Shown here: in pieces, positions 8,540 through 19,244 of the stretch
Layout: the number at the start of each line of letters is the position of its first letter
Position numbering within the stretch: position 1 is the first letter of the stretch
DNA from: Pseudofrankia sp. DC12
GTDB taxonomy: Bacteria; Actinomycetota; Actinomycetes; Frankiales; Frankiaceae
Length of the DNA stretch: 64,000 nucleotides
NCBI RefSeq assembly: GCF_000966285.1
Contig: NZ_KQ031391.1
Span: forward strand, 1,570,378-1,634,377
Direction of reading: 5' to 3'
Translations under genes and position numbers: made by a program
Notes under the pieces: model-generated
What the model saw: the letters and a program-made list of their open reading frames with translations, nothing else
The model's database searches: none
What the model was told of the DNA's origin: nothing

Positions 8540-8852
8540 GTGCCGATCCGGCCCGGGCGCGCGGGCCACCGCGGCACCGCCGGCCGGCGCCGGTGGCAGG
8601 TCGTGGGCCCGCTCGTCGCAGTGGGCGTGACCGCCGGCTTCGGGTACCACGTCGCAACCGCCGGAGTCATCGGCGCCAATATCGGGTTCGGGCTCGCCGT
8701 CCTGTTCGGCGCACCCCTGGTGGCCGTCCTGCTCGTGGTGGCGGCGGCCCGAGGATGGGCCCTGCGTGCCCAAGGAAATCTTCGCCGACGTCGCCGCCGC
8801 CGTGCGCAGGGCCGCGGCGGACATCGACGCGGCGGTCGGGCATCTCGCTTAG
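8540..8852 (+). pseudogene. Small membrane protein, apparently frameshifted (unrecognised)
   Basis: From a GTG at 8540 one frame encodes a basic N-terminus and two hydrophobic segments (VVGPLVAVGVTAGFGYHVAT and GANIGFGLAVLFGAPLVAVL). Near 8765 this frame turns Arg-rich, while the next frame reads a clean acidic/alanine helix (VPKEIFADVAAAVRRAAADI) to a stop at 8852. A single-base indel would join them into a ~104-residue protein. The rest of 8257-8982 has no convincing gene. Confidence 0.4.
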
Positions 8853-8982
8853 ATCCAGGAGTTTTCGCGCCGGTAAACACCTTCGGCGGGCCGTTGACCA
8901 CCGGGAGGCCGCCGCCTGATCCTGTTGCGGCAGGGGCAGCAAGTTGTGCTATCCGCAACAGCAGGGACGGACGGGGCTGCTG

Positions 8983-10721
<1,739 letters not shown>

Positions 10722-10731
10722 CCGCACCCCG

Positions 10732-11492
10732 ATGACGACCCCGGCCGGTCCGAGCCTGCTGCCCACCCTGCCCGGCGCCGCGTACACCTCGGCGGAGGTC
10801 TTCGGCCGCGAGCAGGAACGCATCTTCGAGCGGCTGTGGACGTGCGCGGTCCACGGCTCGGACATCGCCGAGCCCGGCCAGTTCCGCACCGTGCCGATCG
10901 GCCGGGAGAACGTGCTGATCACCCGTGCGCTCGACGGGTCCGTGCACGCGTTCCTCAACGTGTGCCAGCATCGGGGCGCGCGGCTGTGCGCCGAGGCCCG
11001 GCCATCCATCCGGAGCTGGTGCGCGTGCTGCCGGAGTTCGCGCGGGGATTCGCCGCGCAGTACTACGTCGGGCACGGCGCCGAGTTCGGCCCGGATGTGG
11101 CTGGCTTCACCGTCGACGGGTCAGCCGGCGTCGAACGCCTGCCCGGCCTGGCTTCGGCCCAGGACCGCCGCTACTACGCGATCACGATCCGCCCGCAGGT
11201 CTTCGTCGATCTGGTCCCCGACCACGTCATCCTGCACCGCATGTTCCCGGTCGCGGCCGACCGGACGCTCGTCGAGTGCGACTGGCTGTTCCTGCCGGAG
11301 GTGGTGGCGGCGGGCACCGGTCTCGACCGCTCGGTCGAGCTGTTCGACCGGGTCAACCGGCAGGATTTCGACGCCTGCGAACGCTGCCAGCCGGCCATGG
11401 CCTCGCGGGCGTACTCCGCGGGCGGCGTGCTGGTGCCCAGCGAGCACCACCTGCGCGCGTTCCACGACTGGGTCCAGCGCCTACAGGCCTGA
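10732..11492 (+). pseudogene. Rieske aromatic/glycine-betaine monooxygenase alpha subunit, deleted
   Basis: From ATG 10732 the N-terminus (SLLPTLPGAAYTSAEVFGRE) leads to the first half of the Rieske centre, NVCQHRGARLC. The second Cys-His pair and the start of the iron domain are missing. The sequence jumps frame near 11005 into PELVRVLPEFARGFAAQYYV and continues to the C-terminus (NRQDFDACERCQPAMASRAY, stop at 11492). The C-terminal signature and the neighbours fit GbcA-type glycine-betaine oxygenases. A non-functional partner of the dimethylglycine dehydrogenase remnant. Confidence 0.8.
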
Positions 11493-11716
11493 CCCGAGGC
11501 GCTCGGCCCGCTCGATGATCGTGGCGGCGACGGCATCGCCGGCGAGGGCCAGCAGAGCCGGGTCGACAGTGGCCAGGTCCGCGGTCGTGGCCGCCAGCCC
11601 GAGCTCGCCGGCGAGATCTCCACCGGCCCCGGTGAGCCCGGACCGTCCGGGCGCCCCGTTTGCCGGATCGGCAACGGGATTGGCGATATTGGCGCCCGAT
11701 AGGCAACGATAGCCAG

Positions 11717-12397
11717 GTGATCGACGACATCGCGCCAGGACCGCCCGCACCCGACGCCGCCGCGTCTGCCGACGGCTACGTGGGAGATCGCACGGTCGCG
11801 GCCAGGTGGGACGAGCGTTACGCCGACCGCGAGCAGCTGTGGAGCGGCCAGCCCAACGGCGCGCTCGTGGCCGAGGTCGCCGGGCTCACGCCCGGCCGTG
11901 TCCTCGACGTCGGCTGCGGCGAGGGGGCGGACGCCGTCTGGCTCGCGAGCCACGGCTGGGACGTGACCGCGCTCGAGGTCTCGGGCGTGGCACTCGAACG
12001 CGCGGCCCGGCACGCGGATGACGCCGGCGTCACCGTGCGCTGGGTACATGCCGAGCTCACGCACGCGAAGCTCGCGCCGGCGTCCTTCGACCTCGTCTCC
12101 GCCCAGTACCCCGCTCTGCTGCGCACCCCGGACGCCGCGGCCGAGCACGCGCTCCTCGCCGCGGTCGCGCCCGGCGGCCTGCTACTGGTGGTGCATCACG
12201 CGGGAATGGACACCCATCAGCCGCCCGACGGCGCCTTCGATCCAGCCGACTACGTCTGGCCCACCATGGTCGCCGCGCTCCTCACCGACGGCTGGAAGGT
12301 GGAGCTGCACGAGGAGCGCCCGCGCGTCGCACCCGACGGCGGCGCCGGCGCCCATCACGCCGACGACCTGGTCCTGCGCGCCCGCCGGCTGCACTGA
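11717..12397 (+). CDS. SAM-dependent methyltransferase
   Basis: Read from a GTG at 11717 (VIDDIAPGPPAPDA), giving 226 residues; the frame is open further upstream, so the start is uncertain. RWDERYADREQLWSGQPN precedes motif I VLDVGCGEGADAVWLA, which binds S-adenosylmethionine, and GWDVTALEVSGVALERA carries the acidic residue of motif II. The fold matches small class I methyltransferases of the thiopurine/tellurite-resistance type (WDERYA..LWSG). The substrate is unknown and it is not in an operon. Confidence 0.8.
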   Translation: MIDDIAPGPPAPDAAASADGYVGDRTVAARWDERYADREQLWSGQPNGALVAEVAGLTPGRVLDVGCGEGADAVWLASHGWDVTALEVSGVALERAARHADDAGVTVRWVHAELTHAKLAPASFDLVSAQYPALLRTPDAAAEHALLAAVAPGGLLLVVHHAGMDTHQPPDGAFDPADYVWPTMVAALLTDGWKVELHEERPRVAPDGGAGAHHADDLVLRARRLH

Positions 12398-12578
12398 GCT
12401 TTTCCCGCCGGCCGGTTCGCGGGCCCGTCGCAGGCTCGACCGGGACAGGCCGGCGGCCGAGCAGCCGTCCGCACCAAAAGGGTTGACTTGGTGGAAACGG
12501 GGGAAATTGTCGATCATCGCCGCCAAAGCCCGGCGCGTGTTCCGCGGAACACCTCACTGACAGTTCTGGAGCACTGAC

Positions 12579-12776
12579 ATGGGCCTGCGCTATACCCGTC
12601 GCCCCCGGATCGGCCCTTTTCACCTGAACGTGAGCGAGCACGGAGTCTCCTCGGTCACGCTCAAGCTCGGCCGCGTCTCCTGGCGTGTCTGGTCCAAGCA
12701 ACGCACCAGCGGTCTTTCCAGCGTCGACCTTCCCGGTCCGTTCTCGTACCGGCGCGAGGGCCGCTCCCGCCGGTAG
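12579..12776 (+). CDS. DUF4236 domain protein
   Basis: A 65-residue protein beginning MGLRYTRRPRIGPFHLNVSE and continuing GVSSVTLKLGRVSW. The pattern (aromatic/basic start, PFHLNVSEHG) matches the short DUF4236 proteins found in phages and bacteria, often next to mobile elements. No function is known. It starts 181 bp after the methyltransferase. Confidence 0.65.
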   Translation: MGLRYTRRPRIGPFHLNVSEHGVSSVTLKLGRVSWRVWSKQRTSGLSSVDLPGPFSYRREGRSRR

Positions 12777-12896
12777 CGGCCGGCACCAGGGCTGCGGCGA
12801 GATCGCTCTCGGTAGCGTATGGCAACTCAAGGTAGTCGGATTCGGTCGGCACGGATAGGCCGGCAGCGACGTGAACCGCCTGTGGTTACTGGGTTT

Positions 12897-12960
12897 CCGG
12901 ATCAACTCAAAGTACTTCTCCAGGCCCGACCAGACTGGAAGCGTAGTTTGATCAATCCGG
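12897..12960. repeat. 64-bp imperfect inverted repeat
   Basis: The segment starts CCGGATCAACTCAAAGTAC and ends GTTTGATCAATCCGG. The outer CCGGAT/ATCCGG match exactly and the inner arms pair with a few gaps around a ~18-nt centre. It is the most A/T-rich piece of the gap 12777-13046 and may be a degenerate miniature element or a hairpin ahead of the MerR-like gene. Confidence 0.4.
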
Positions 12961-13046
12961 ACTGTTATCTTGCCGCAGCCCTGGGCCGGCACCGGCGGCC
13001 GGTCGAACCGGGTGGCAGCGATGAACAGTGGGCGTAGATTGCTGCC

Positions 13047-13679
13047 ATGACGGGCGGTTCGCCGCTACCGGCCGCCGGAACGCGGGACGCGGGGGTCGGC
13101 GACGGGCTTGCGCCGGCCGGCGCGGGCCGAACGAGGAGCGCGCGGGCCGGCCTCACCACCGAGCGCCAGATCGCCTACTGGCGGCGGTCGGGGCTGTTGC
13201 GCCCGGGCGTGAACGACCTGGCCCAGGCGCGGACGATCGCGGCGCTGCGGCGAGCGGGCATCAGCGTGGCCCGAATCCGGGCCGCGGCGGACCGGCTGCG
13301 GGCGAGCTGGCCGGCCAGCGGCGGCGAGCCGGGATTCGAGCCGCTCTCCGGTGGGTTCGGGCCGCCCGACGGCCCGTCGTCCCAGGAAGCGCGGTTCGCC
13401 GTCGTGGCCGGTGAGCTCTTCATCCGCCATCCGGACGGCGGCTGGGAAGGCGACCGTCGGCCCGGCCAGCTCGTCCTCGACGGGACAGTCCCCCTGTCCG
13501 GTTCCCCCGATGCCGGAATGCCCGCGCCGCGGTCGCCGGTCTCGGGGCGGCGTCCGCACGCGGCCCCGGACCGCGAGGCCATCCTCCGGTTCGTCAGCCG
13601 CGAGGACGCCCGGCCCCGGCCGGGGCCCTCCGATCGCGGTCCGGGCCTTCACCGACGACCGGCCGCCGCCCATGAGTGA
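13047..13679 (+). CDS. MerR-like HTH protein
   Basis: The 210-residue product has a winged-helix segment at residues ~34-82: LTTERQIAYWRRSGLLRPG, then ARTIAALRRAGISVARIRAA. This YW..SGLL and RRAGIS..RI pattern is that of MerR-family DNA recognition, although the usual N-terminal strand is replaced by a Gly/Ala-rich leader. The rest is Pro/Arg-rich with no recognisable effector domain and no Cys cluster. It may be a phage-style or degenerate regulator. The target is unknown. Confidence 0.6.
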   Translation: MTGGSPLPAAGTRDAGVGDGLAPAGAGRTRSARAGLTTERQIAYWRRSGLLRPGVNDLAQARTIAALRRAGISVARIRAAADRLRASWPASGGEPGFEPLSGGFGPPDGPSSQEARFAVVAGELFIRHPDGGWEGDRRPGQLVLDGTVPLSGSPDAGMPAPRSPVSGRRPHAAPDREAILRFVSREDARPRPGPSDRGPGLHRRPAAAHE

Positions 13680-13770
13680 CGATCGCCGGCCGGGTTTTCG
13701 CCTCCCCGCCTGAGTCCGGAAATCGGCCCCGGGCCGGGATGCGAGACGCGCGGGGTGTCGCGGACGGGTG

Positions 13771-14502
13771 TCAGCGTGCGGCGCGGCGGCGCCTGAACAC
13801 GACCGCGGACGGCGGCCCGAGGAGACCGACACCGGCCAGGATGACGGCCAGCGTGTCGAGGGCGACGATCGAAGCCCCGTCGGAGGACGAGATCAGTTGG
13901 CTGTGGACGACCGCCGGCTGCCCGGAGCCGGCCGGGGCGGCGGTGGGCCCGGGTGTCGGCACAGCCTGCGTCGCCTGGCCGGCAGTGAGCGGGGACTCGG
14001 TGGGCTCGACGGTCGGCGGGGCCGCCGACGCGTCGCCGAGGCCCGCGCCCGGCGCCGGGGTCGCCGACGCGGCGGGATGCGTGGCAGTACCGCCGCCCTG
14101 CGCGGGACCGGAGCCGCCGCGAGAACCCGGCCCGGGCCCGGCACGGCCGGCCGGATGGCCGGGAGGACTGGTCGGCACGCCGCCGCTGGCGAGCAGTCCG
14201 CCGATTCCCCGGCTGATCTCACCGAAGACGCCGCCGAGGTCGGCCGGAGGCTGCGGGGCCGCCGACGGCCCGATGTTGACGTGGATGTCGAGCGGATGGT
14301 CGAAAAGCGGCCGGGTCATCCCGGCCGCCTCGGCCGGGCTGGCGGTCAGGACCGCGACGGGCGGGACGAGCAGAGCGCCGGCCACGAGGCCCCCGAGCAC
14401 GGCCCGGCCGGTGCCCGTCCCGCGTGGCCCCGTCCTGCCGGCGCCTCCGGAGGCGGCACGCGAGCGGCCGGGCCGAAAATTAGCACGTCGCTGCGCAGCC
14501 AT
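13771..14502 (-). CDS. Secreted Pro/Ala/Gly-rich surface protein with C-terminal membrane anchor
   Basis: The 243-residue protein begins with a basic stretch and a hydrophobic signal (VLGGLVAGALLVPPVAVLT, then ASPAEA cleavage site). About 150 low-complexity residues follow. The C-terminus is VALDTLAVILAGVGLLGPPS followed by FRRRRAAR, a membrane helix with basic tail as in sortase substrates, but no LPXTG motif is visible, so a simple anchor is more likely. AAGGAT lies just upstream of the ATG. Function unknown; an envelope spacer or stalk protein is plausible. Confidence 0.65.
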   Translation of the reverse strand: MAAQRRANFRPGRSRAASGGAGRTGPRGTGTGRAVLGGLVAGALLVPPVAVLTASPAEAAGMTRPLFDHPLDIHVNIGPSAAPQPPADLGGVFGEISRGIGGLLASGGVPTSPPGHPAGRAGPGPGSRGGSGPAQGGGTATHPAASATPAPGAGLGDASAAPPTVEPTESPLTAGQATQAVPTPGPTAAPAGSGQPAVVHSQLISSSDGASIVALDTLAVILAGVGLLGPPSAVVFRRRRAAR

Positions 14503-14961
14503 CGCCAGATCCTTCCCCCACCGTCAGTAGAGCAATTGTGCGAACAACTTGCGTTAAAGACACCGGTTCGCGCAGTCAATCCAACGACAGGGCGTGTCGA
14601 CACCGGTCCAGTCGCATTTCTGACATGTACCGGAGGTTGTGTGGCCGCGGGCTTTCCAGGTCCGAAACCGAACATTCAGCGCCCATTTCTGTCACATCCG
14701 CGGGCCGGGCCGGCTCCGACGGGATCGGTGTAGAGGGTGTCGCTCGTATCTCTGAGCGTTGATCACCGAAGCCTGTGGGTTGGCTGCGCGACCGTTATCG
14801 GGTCGACGCCGGGGTGTTCTCCCTGGCCAGGTGGGGTGTGGAGAGCGCATCGGGCGGGCTGGCGAGCGGGGCGGGTCCACGGACCGGTGATCGCGGATGG
14901 TCCGGTTGCCGGAAGTCCGTTTTAAGGACTTCGGGGGCTCTGCGTTGGTACGCCCGTTAGT
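14503..14961. other. Non-coding stretch with a terminator-like hairpin
   Basis: No intact gene. A stem-loop at 14912-14932 (GAAGTCC-GTTTTAA-GGACTTC) extends by CC/GG after one mismatch and may be a terminator or the edge of a lost element. Around 14775-14880 a short frame (GWLRDRYRVDAGVFSLARWG) has protein-like composition but no recognised relative. The A/T-richer part near 14530-14580 probably contains the promoter of the minus-strand surface protein. Confidence 0.35.
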
Positions 14962-15375
14962 TTGGGCGCCGACCCGCGGCTGCGGGTGCTGTGGATCGCC
15001 GACCAGCAGGAACTGGTGGAACAGGCCGCGCGGACGTTCGTCGACCTCGCCACCACCCTTCCTGTGACGTTCGAACGCAAGCTGCGCCGCATCCACTCGA
15101 TGGCGAGCGCGTCGACGACCCTCGTCGACGCCGACAACGACATCGTGGTCGTCACCCGGGCCAGCGTGACCGGCGGAAAGGCGGCGGCGGCCGCGCGGAA
15201 ACGACTCGGCCGGTTCCTCACCGGGCGGCCCTGCGTGATCGTCATCGACGAGGCCCACCACGCGGTCGCTCCCAGCTACGAAGCCCTGCTCGACCACGTC
15301 TTCACGGTCGCGGACCCGGTGGTCGTCGGCCTGACCGCGACGCCCTGGCCGGCCCGGGACGGCAGCACGGCCATG
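14962..15375 (+). pseudogene. DEAD/DEAH-box helicase fragment
   Basis: The frame encodes VLWIADQQELVEQAARTF, a helicase segment after motif I, then Walker B/motif II CVIVIDEAHHAVAPSYEALL and motif III VVGLTATPWPARDG, where it is cut. Motif I (P-loop) and the entire second RecA domain are missing, so it is broken at both ends. The order matches restriction-type and phage helicases. Immediately after (15372-15482) the opposite strand reads AAHSAASAVADTALLYRLAD, a piece of another broken gene, so this is a join between fragments. Confidence 0.7.
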
Positions 15376-15586
15376 AGGTGCGCGGTCAGCAGCGGCTCGG
15401 TGTCGAGTCCGCTCAGGTCATCGGCCAGGCGGTAGAGCAAGGCGGTGTCGGCGACGGCGGACGCCGCCGAGTGCGCCGCCAATGCCCTCGGCTGATCCCC
15501 GTCCGCCGCGGGCGTGGAGACGACGGCGCAAGGACAGAATGGACATCACCGGCGCCCGCTGGGAATGGATCGCGTCGAAACCTGGG

Positions 15587-16984
15587 TCAGGCGAAGACGT
15601 CGGCAGCGGTAACGCGCAGGACGTCGCTCGGAAGGTCGCCGGTCACTAATTCCCGTGCCGCGATCACGTACAGGGGTTCCGGGTCCGTTGGGCGTACGAG
15701 ATGGGAGGCGTGCGCCTTCCGGACAAGCGTGCGCAGGACGCGGCTTCCTTCTTCGTGCCGGGCCCACTTCACCTCGGCGGCGAGGCTGAGTCGCCCTCCC
15801 GGCTCGCTGAGCATGGCGACGTCGATCTCCGCCGGGTCGGGCCGGTGCTGGTGCCAGAAGCGGCCAACCTCGACCACGGGCGCGAGTCTGGGATCATCGG
15901 CCATGGTTCGCACGAGGTGCGCGCGTACCGCGTCCTCCCAGCGGTCTCCCATGAAATTGTCGAACTGACTCTCCATCACACCGACCACCGAAGTGCCCAG
16001 GCCCTGGATGATGCCGGCCCGACGAGGCTCCGCTATGGCAAGCCAGAACGCCAGGAAGTTGTCGGCGACCCGGTAGTACGCCCGTCGCGGGTCAGCGTTG
16101 CGCCCGACCGGAAGCACCCTCTGGATCAGACCGAGGTCGGCCAGCGCACCCAGCGCCCGGGTCGGATCGATGCCCAACGCGCCCTTGATTTCGCCGAACC
16201 TGGTGCGTCCGGCGGCGATCGCCCGAAGCACCTGCTCTGGGATACGTTCACGGCGCCCGCCAGCGAAGTCCTCGGTCGCGAGGATCAGCTGGCCCTCATT
16301 GAGCAGTAGCCCATGTTCGCTTGCGACCAGTCGCGCGAGGTTGTCCCGGAACGGCGCCGACTGGTCCCAGAGGTCCAGGTAGAAGGGTGTGCCACCGCAG
16401 ACGCCCCAGGCCTTGGCGCGCTCGGCCGGTGCGAGGCCAGGCAACATCAACGCCGCCTCGCTCGGTAGGAACGGGCGGACCTGCAGACGCAGGGTGGCCC
16501 GGCCGTAGAGCGGGGCGCGTTCCTCCTGTAGGGCCTCCATAGTCCGTACCGCCGAGCCACACAGGACCAGGCGGACGGGATGGTCGCCCATACCCTCCCA
16601 GATCGCGCGCAGCGCGCTCTCGATGTTCGGCTCGCTCTGAACCAGCTCGGGGAACTCGTCAATGATCACGACCAGCGGTGCTCCTGCCGCCGTTCGCCTG
16701 AAGATCTCGAATGCCTCGTCCCAGTCCCGAAACGGGCGACTGACCAGGTCGCGATCCTTCAGCCCGAGCGCTGGCGCGGCAGCTGCCGAGAGCGCGGCGA
16801 GTTCCTGGGCCGGCGCCCGGTTGCGCGCGACGTGGTAGATGGCACGCTTGCCTGCCGCCCAATGGGCCAGCAAATGAGACTTCCCGACCCGCCGCCGCCC
16901 CCAGACAACGCCAAGCTGTGGTCCGGGCCGCTCGAACCATTCGTCGAGCAGGGACAGCTCCTTGACCCGGTTGACGAAACGCAC
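15587..16984 (-). CDS. ATP-binding protein, archaeal-type AAA ATPase with C-terminal DUF234
   Basis: The GTG at 16984 (VRFVNRVKELSLLDEWF) is preceded by AGGGGTGGGG and gives 465 residues. The Walker A motif is GVVWGRRRVGKSHLLAHW, Walker B is PLVVIIDEFPELV, and LVLCGSAVRTMEAL is the sensor region. The middle is a winged helix (RTRFGEIKGALGIDPTRALG). The C-terminal part, with EIDVAMLSEPGG and LAAEVKWARHEEGS, matches DUF234, a PD-(D/E)XK nuclease-like fold. Such ATPases are widespread in mobile and defence-like settings, but their role is poorly known. It stands alone between broken genes. Confidence 0.85.
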   Translation of the reverse strand: MRFVNRVKELSLLDEWFERPGPQLGVVWGRRRVGKSHLLAHWAAGKRAIYHVARNRAPAQELAALSAAAAPALGLKDRDLVSRPFRDWDEAFEIFRRTAAGAPLVVIIDEFPELVQSEPNIESALRAIWEGMGDHPVRLVLCGSAVRTMEALQEERAPLYGRATLRLQVRPFLPSEAALMLPGLAPAERAKAWGVCGGTPFYLDLWDQSAPFRDNLARLVASEHGLLLNEGQLILATEDFAGGRRERIPEQVLRAIAAGRTRFGEIKGALGIDPTRALGALADLGLIQRVLPVGRNADPRRAYYRVADNFLAFWLAIAEPRRAGIIQGLGTSVVGVMESQFDNFMGDRWEDAVRAHLVRTMADDPRLAPVVEVGRFWHQHRPDPAEIDVAMLSEPGGRLSLAAEVKWARHEEGSRVLRTLVRKAHASHLVRPTDPEPLYVIAARELVTGDLPSDVLRVTAADVFA

Positions 16985-17027
16985 TGCCCCACCCCTGGTA
17001 GTGAGTCTGTCACTCCATCCTACCTGT

Positions 17028-17075
17028 GACCATCGCAGGCTACGACCATCGCAGGCTACGACCATCGCAGGCTAC
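17028..17075. repeat. Three perfect 16-bp tandem repeats
   Basis: GACCATCGCAGGCTAC is repeated three times without gaps, starting 44 bp upstream of the AAA ATPase start. It lies where the promoter would be and could be an array of regulator sites or a slippage product. Confidence 0.85.
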
Positions 17076-17149
17076 GAGGCTGATCTCGCTCGGCACCTCC
17101 GTGGTGGCGGGGACCGTGACCACAGGCCGGGGGTCTGGGCATCGCCCGG

Positions 17150-17691
17150 TCAGGACGAGGCGCGATCGGCGGTCCAAGCGTCAACGTCTACTTCCAGGCC
17201 GACCTCGGCTCGGTCGTGCGCGGCCGGGAGTTCAACCTCTGTCAGATCGAACACCCCGACGCACCGGGCGGGCTCGCGTCGGTCGATGGTCGCCGGCGAT
17301 GGGTGTTCATGAGCCACAGCGGGGACGCCCATCGCGACTGGCCCGGTCTGCTGCGCACCGCGCTCGGGGTACCCGCGCACCCGATCTGCAGATCTTGAGC
17401 GTCCTCCCGTGGCAGGCGGAGATGCTGGTCGCCGACCGGTACTCCGCCGGCAGGGTGCACCTGGCGGGCGATGCCGCACATGTCATGCCACCGTTCGCGG
17501 CGAGCGGAGCCAACACCGGCATCGCGGACGGCCACAACCTCGCCTGGAAACTCGCAGCCGTCCTGCGCGGACACGCCGGGCCCGCACTCCAGAACAGCTA
17601 CGGCGCCCGGCCGGCTGGTTCACAGCCGACCAATCCGCCCAGCGGGCCGACACCTTCACACTCGGCACACCCGATCCGACGCTGGCTGTAG
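17150..17691 (+). pseudogene. FAD-dependent aromatic monooxygenase remnant
   Basis: One frame reads [20 protein letters not shown] and [20 protein letters not shown] to a stop at 17398. The adjacent frame continues [20 protein letters not shown] and then [20 protein letters not shown], the GD motif that binds FAD ribityl in PHBH-fold hydroxylases, followed by [20 protein letters not shown]. The N-terminal FAD motif and the C-terminal domain are missing. The intact relatives hydroxylate phenols or polyketides. Confidence 0.8.
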
Positions 17692-17809
17692 GTTCCCCGG
17701 TTGATCTTCCAATCGGTCGCGCAGGTAGGGCCCAGCCTCAGTGTCACTAGGCGCAGAGCTGACTTACCGGGTTCCGATGGCACTTCTGCACGATGTGTCC
17801 AGCGGGTGG

Positions 17810-18336
17810 TCAGCGAAGCTGGGCTTGGTCGATCAGATTCGTGACGCGGGCTGTCAGGTCGGCGAGGTCGACGGGCCGGGTTGTGTCGACCTCGATGCGG
17901 TGTCCGGCGCCCATGGGCCGGTCGTACTCGGCGAGCAGGTCCGCGGTGAGCGGGTGAGCGGGGTAGGACGTGTGCGCCCTGGCGGCGAAGCGGCGGCCAG
18001 TTCGTCGGCGGGGCAGACGCAGTGGATCTCGATTAGATGTGCCTGCAACTGCCGCAGCCGCGTCTGTTCGTAGTCGCTGTGCAGGCGGAAGTTGGCCCCG
18101 AGAACAGCGGCTGGGCAGCGCTGGGCCAGGCGCCAGAGCAGCTCCATCGCGGCTCCCCCGATGCGACGGGACCAGGACAGATCGTCGACTGGTCGGCCCA
18201 GGGCGTCGACCAGCGTCTCCTTGATGTCGTCCTTGCAGATCAAGGGAAGTTCGAGGGCGCGGGCAAGAGCGGTGGCCAGCGTGGTCTTCCCGGCAGCCGA
18301 GGGACCGGACACCAAAATGATCAGTTGGTTGGTCAT
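17810..18336 (-). pseudogene. P-loop kinase-like protein with a frameshift
   Basis: From ATG 18336 the product reads LIILVSGPSAAGKTTLATAL (Walker A) and LELPLICKDDIKETLVDALG, as in small-molecule kinases of the AAA_33 type. Around 18000 the frame breaks after VCPADELAA and continues one frame over as RFAARAHTSYPAHPLTADLL to a stop at 17810. The full length of ~175 residues matches the family, so one base change separates it from an intact gene. A sequencing error is possible. The substrate is unknown. Confidence 0.75.
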
Positions 18337-18423
18337 GATCTCTGGATCCACGGCGACGTGAGCCCGTCTCGTCATCTGGCGGTTCCGACGCCACGATCGA
18401 CGAGGCGGCCCTACACTCTCGTA

Positions 18424-18984
18424 GTGATCAACAACGGGCGTGGTGACGCCGATGACGTGCGTGCCCCAAGGGATGTCTCGATCGTCCATCTGACCGGCAC
18501 GACGTTCGTAGCCTTGGCGAGGGGCGACCTCGCCGAGGCCAACCGCACGAGTCCGGTTCCCCTTTCCGCGTTTCTGGCCGGCCCGGAAAGCCAGGGGGTG
18601 TGGCGGCGACGCTCACGGCAGGCCGAGGAGGACCCGGAGAGCCCGGCCTGGGTCACCGGCGTGATCTGGGACAGGCGCGACGAACTGGCCGTCGGGCGGG
18701 CCGGCTATCACGGGCCGCCGGACGACCGGGGAACGGTCGAGGTCGGCTATGCCGTCGATCCGCGGCACCGCCGACGCGGTTATGCGCGGGCCGCGCTGGA
18801 GGTGCTGCTGGCCAGGGCCGCTTCCGAACCGCGCGTGTGCACGGTTCGCGCGAGCATCCGGCCCGACAACGCCCCGTCCTACCTGCTGGTCGCCCAGTAC
18901 GGCTTCCGCAAGGTCGGCGAGCAGTGGGACGACGAGGACGGACTGGAGTTCGTCTACGAGGTCGCGGCGGGGCACGCTCACTGA
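18424..18984 (+). CDS. GNAT family N-acetyltransferase
   Basis: Starting from GTG 18424 (VINNGRGDADDV) the protein has 186 residues. The acetyl-CoA-binding core is VGYAVDPRHRRRGYARAALE (R/Q-x-x-G-x-A motif), followed by ASIRPDNAPSYLLVAQYGFR, typical of RimJ/RimL-type acetyltransferases acting on protein N-termini or small amines. It is divergent from the kinase pseudogene. The substrate cannot be inferred. Confidence 0.8.
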   Translation: MINNGRGDADDVRAPRDVSIVHLTGTTFVALARGDLAEANRTSPVPLSAFLAGPESQGVWRRRSRQAEEDPESPAWVTGVIWDRRDELAVGRAGYHGPPDDRGTVEVGYAVDPRHRRRGYARAALEVLLARAASEPRVCTVRASIRPDNAPSYLLVAQYGFRKVGEQWDDEDGLEFVYEVAAGHAH

Positions 18985-19199
18985 GGTTGGAGAGCCAGGC
19001 CCCCCTGGACGCGGGGTCCTGCCCCGACGCCGGTCCGGCTCCGGGACCTGGCCGTCCTGCCCAGCCTTGGGGCGCTTGTCAGGTAGGGCCTCTGCTCGGC
19101 GCGTCAGTGCACCGCGGTCAGCTCCGAGTCCGTCACGCGTCTTCGATCTTGATCGACATTGTAGGAGGCCACGAGGACGCGGATAGTACTGGTTCGCCA

Positions 19200-19213
19200 A
19201 CCAAGCGCTTGTT
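19200..19213. promoter_or_regulatory. KstR2-type operator upstream of echA20
   Basis: ACCAAGCGCTTGTT fits the published KstR2 consensus AnCAAGnnCTTGnT at every fixed position. KstR2 is the TetR repressor of the genes for the HIP (steroid C/D ring) part of cholesterol degradation. The site lies 31 bp before the echA20 start and probably controls 19245-23294. Confidence 0.8.
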
Positions 19214-19244
19214 AGAGTGCTCCCGGCTCCCTCCTGGAGGTTGG

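Noticed and set aside
11481-11750. Minus-strand frame ending ATIIERAERLGSGL
   Set aside because: It overlaps the end of the Rieske pseudogene and the methyltransferase start region. The C-terminal part looks protein-like, but no family was recognised and the start is unclear.
12661-12852. Minus-strand frame beginning MPTESDYLELPYATESDLAA
   Set aside because: Only the first ~27 residues look coding and the rest is antisense to the DUF4236 gene. It may be a gene stump, but the evidence is too thin.
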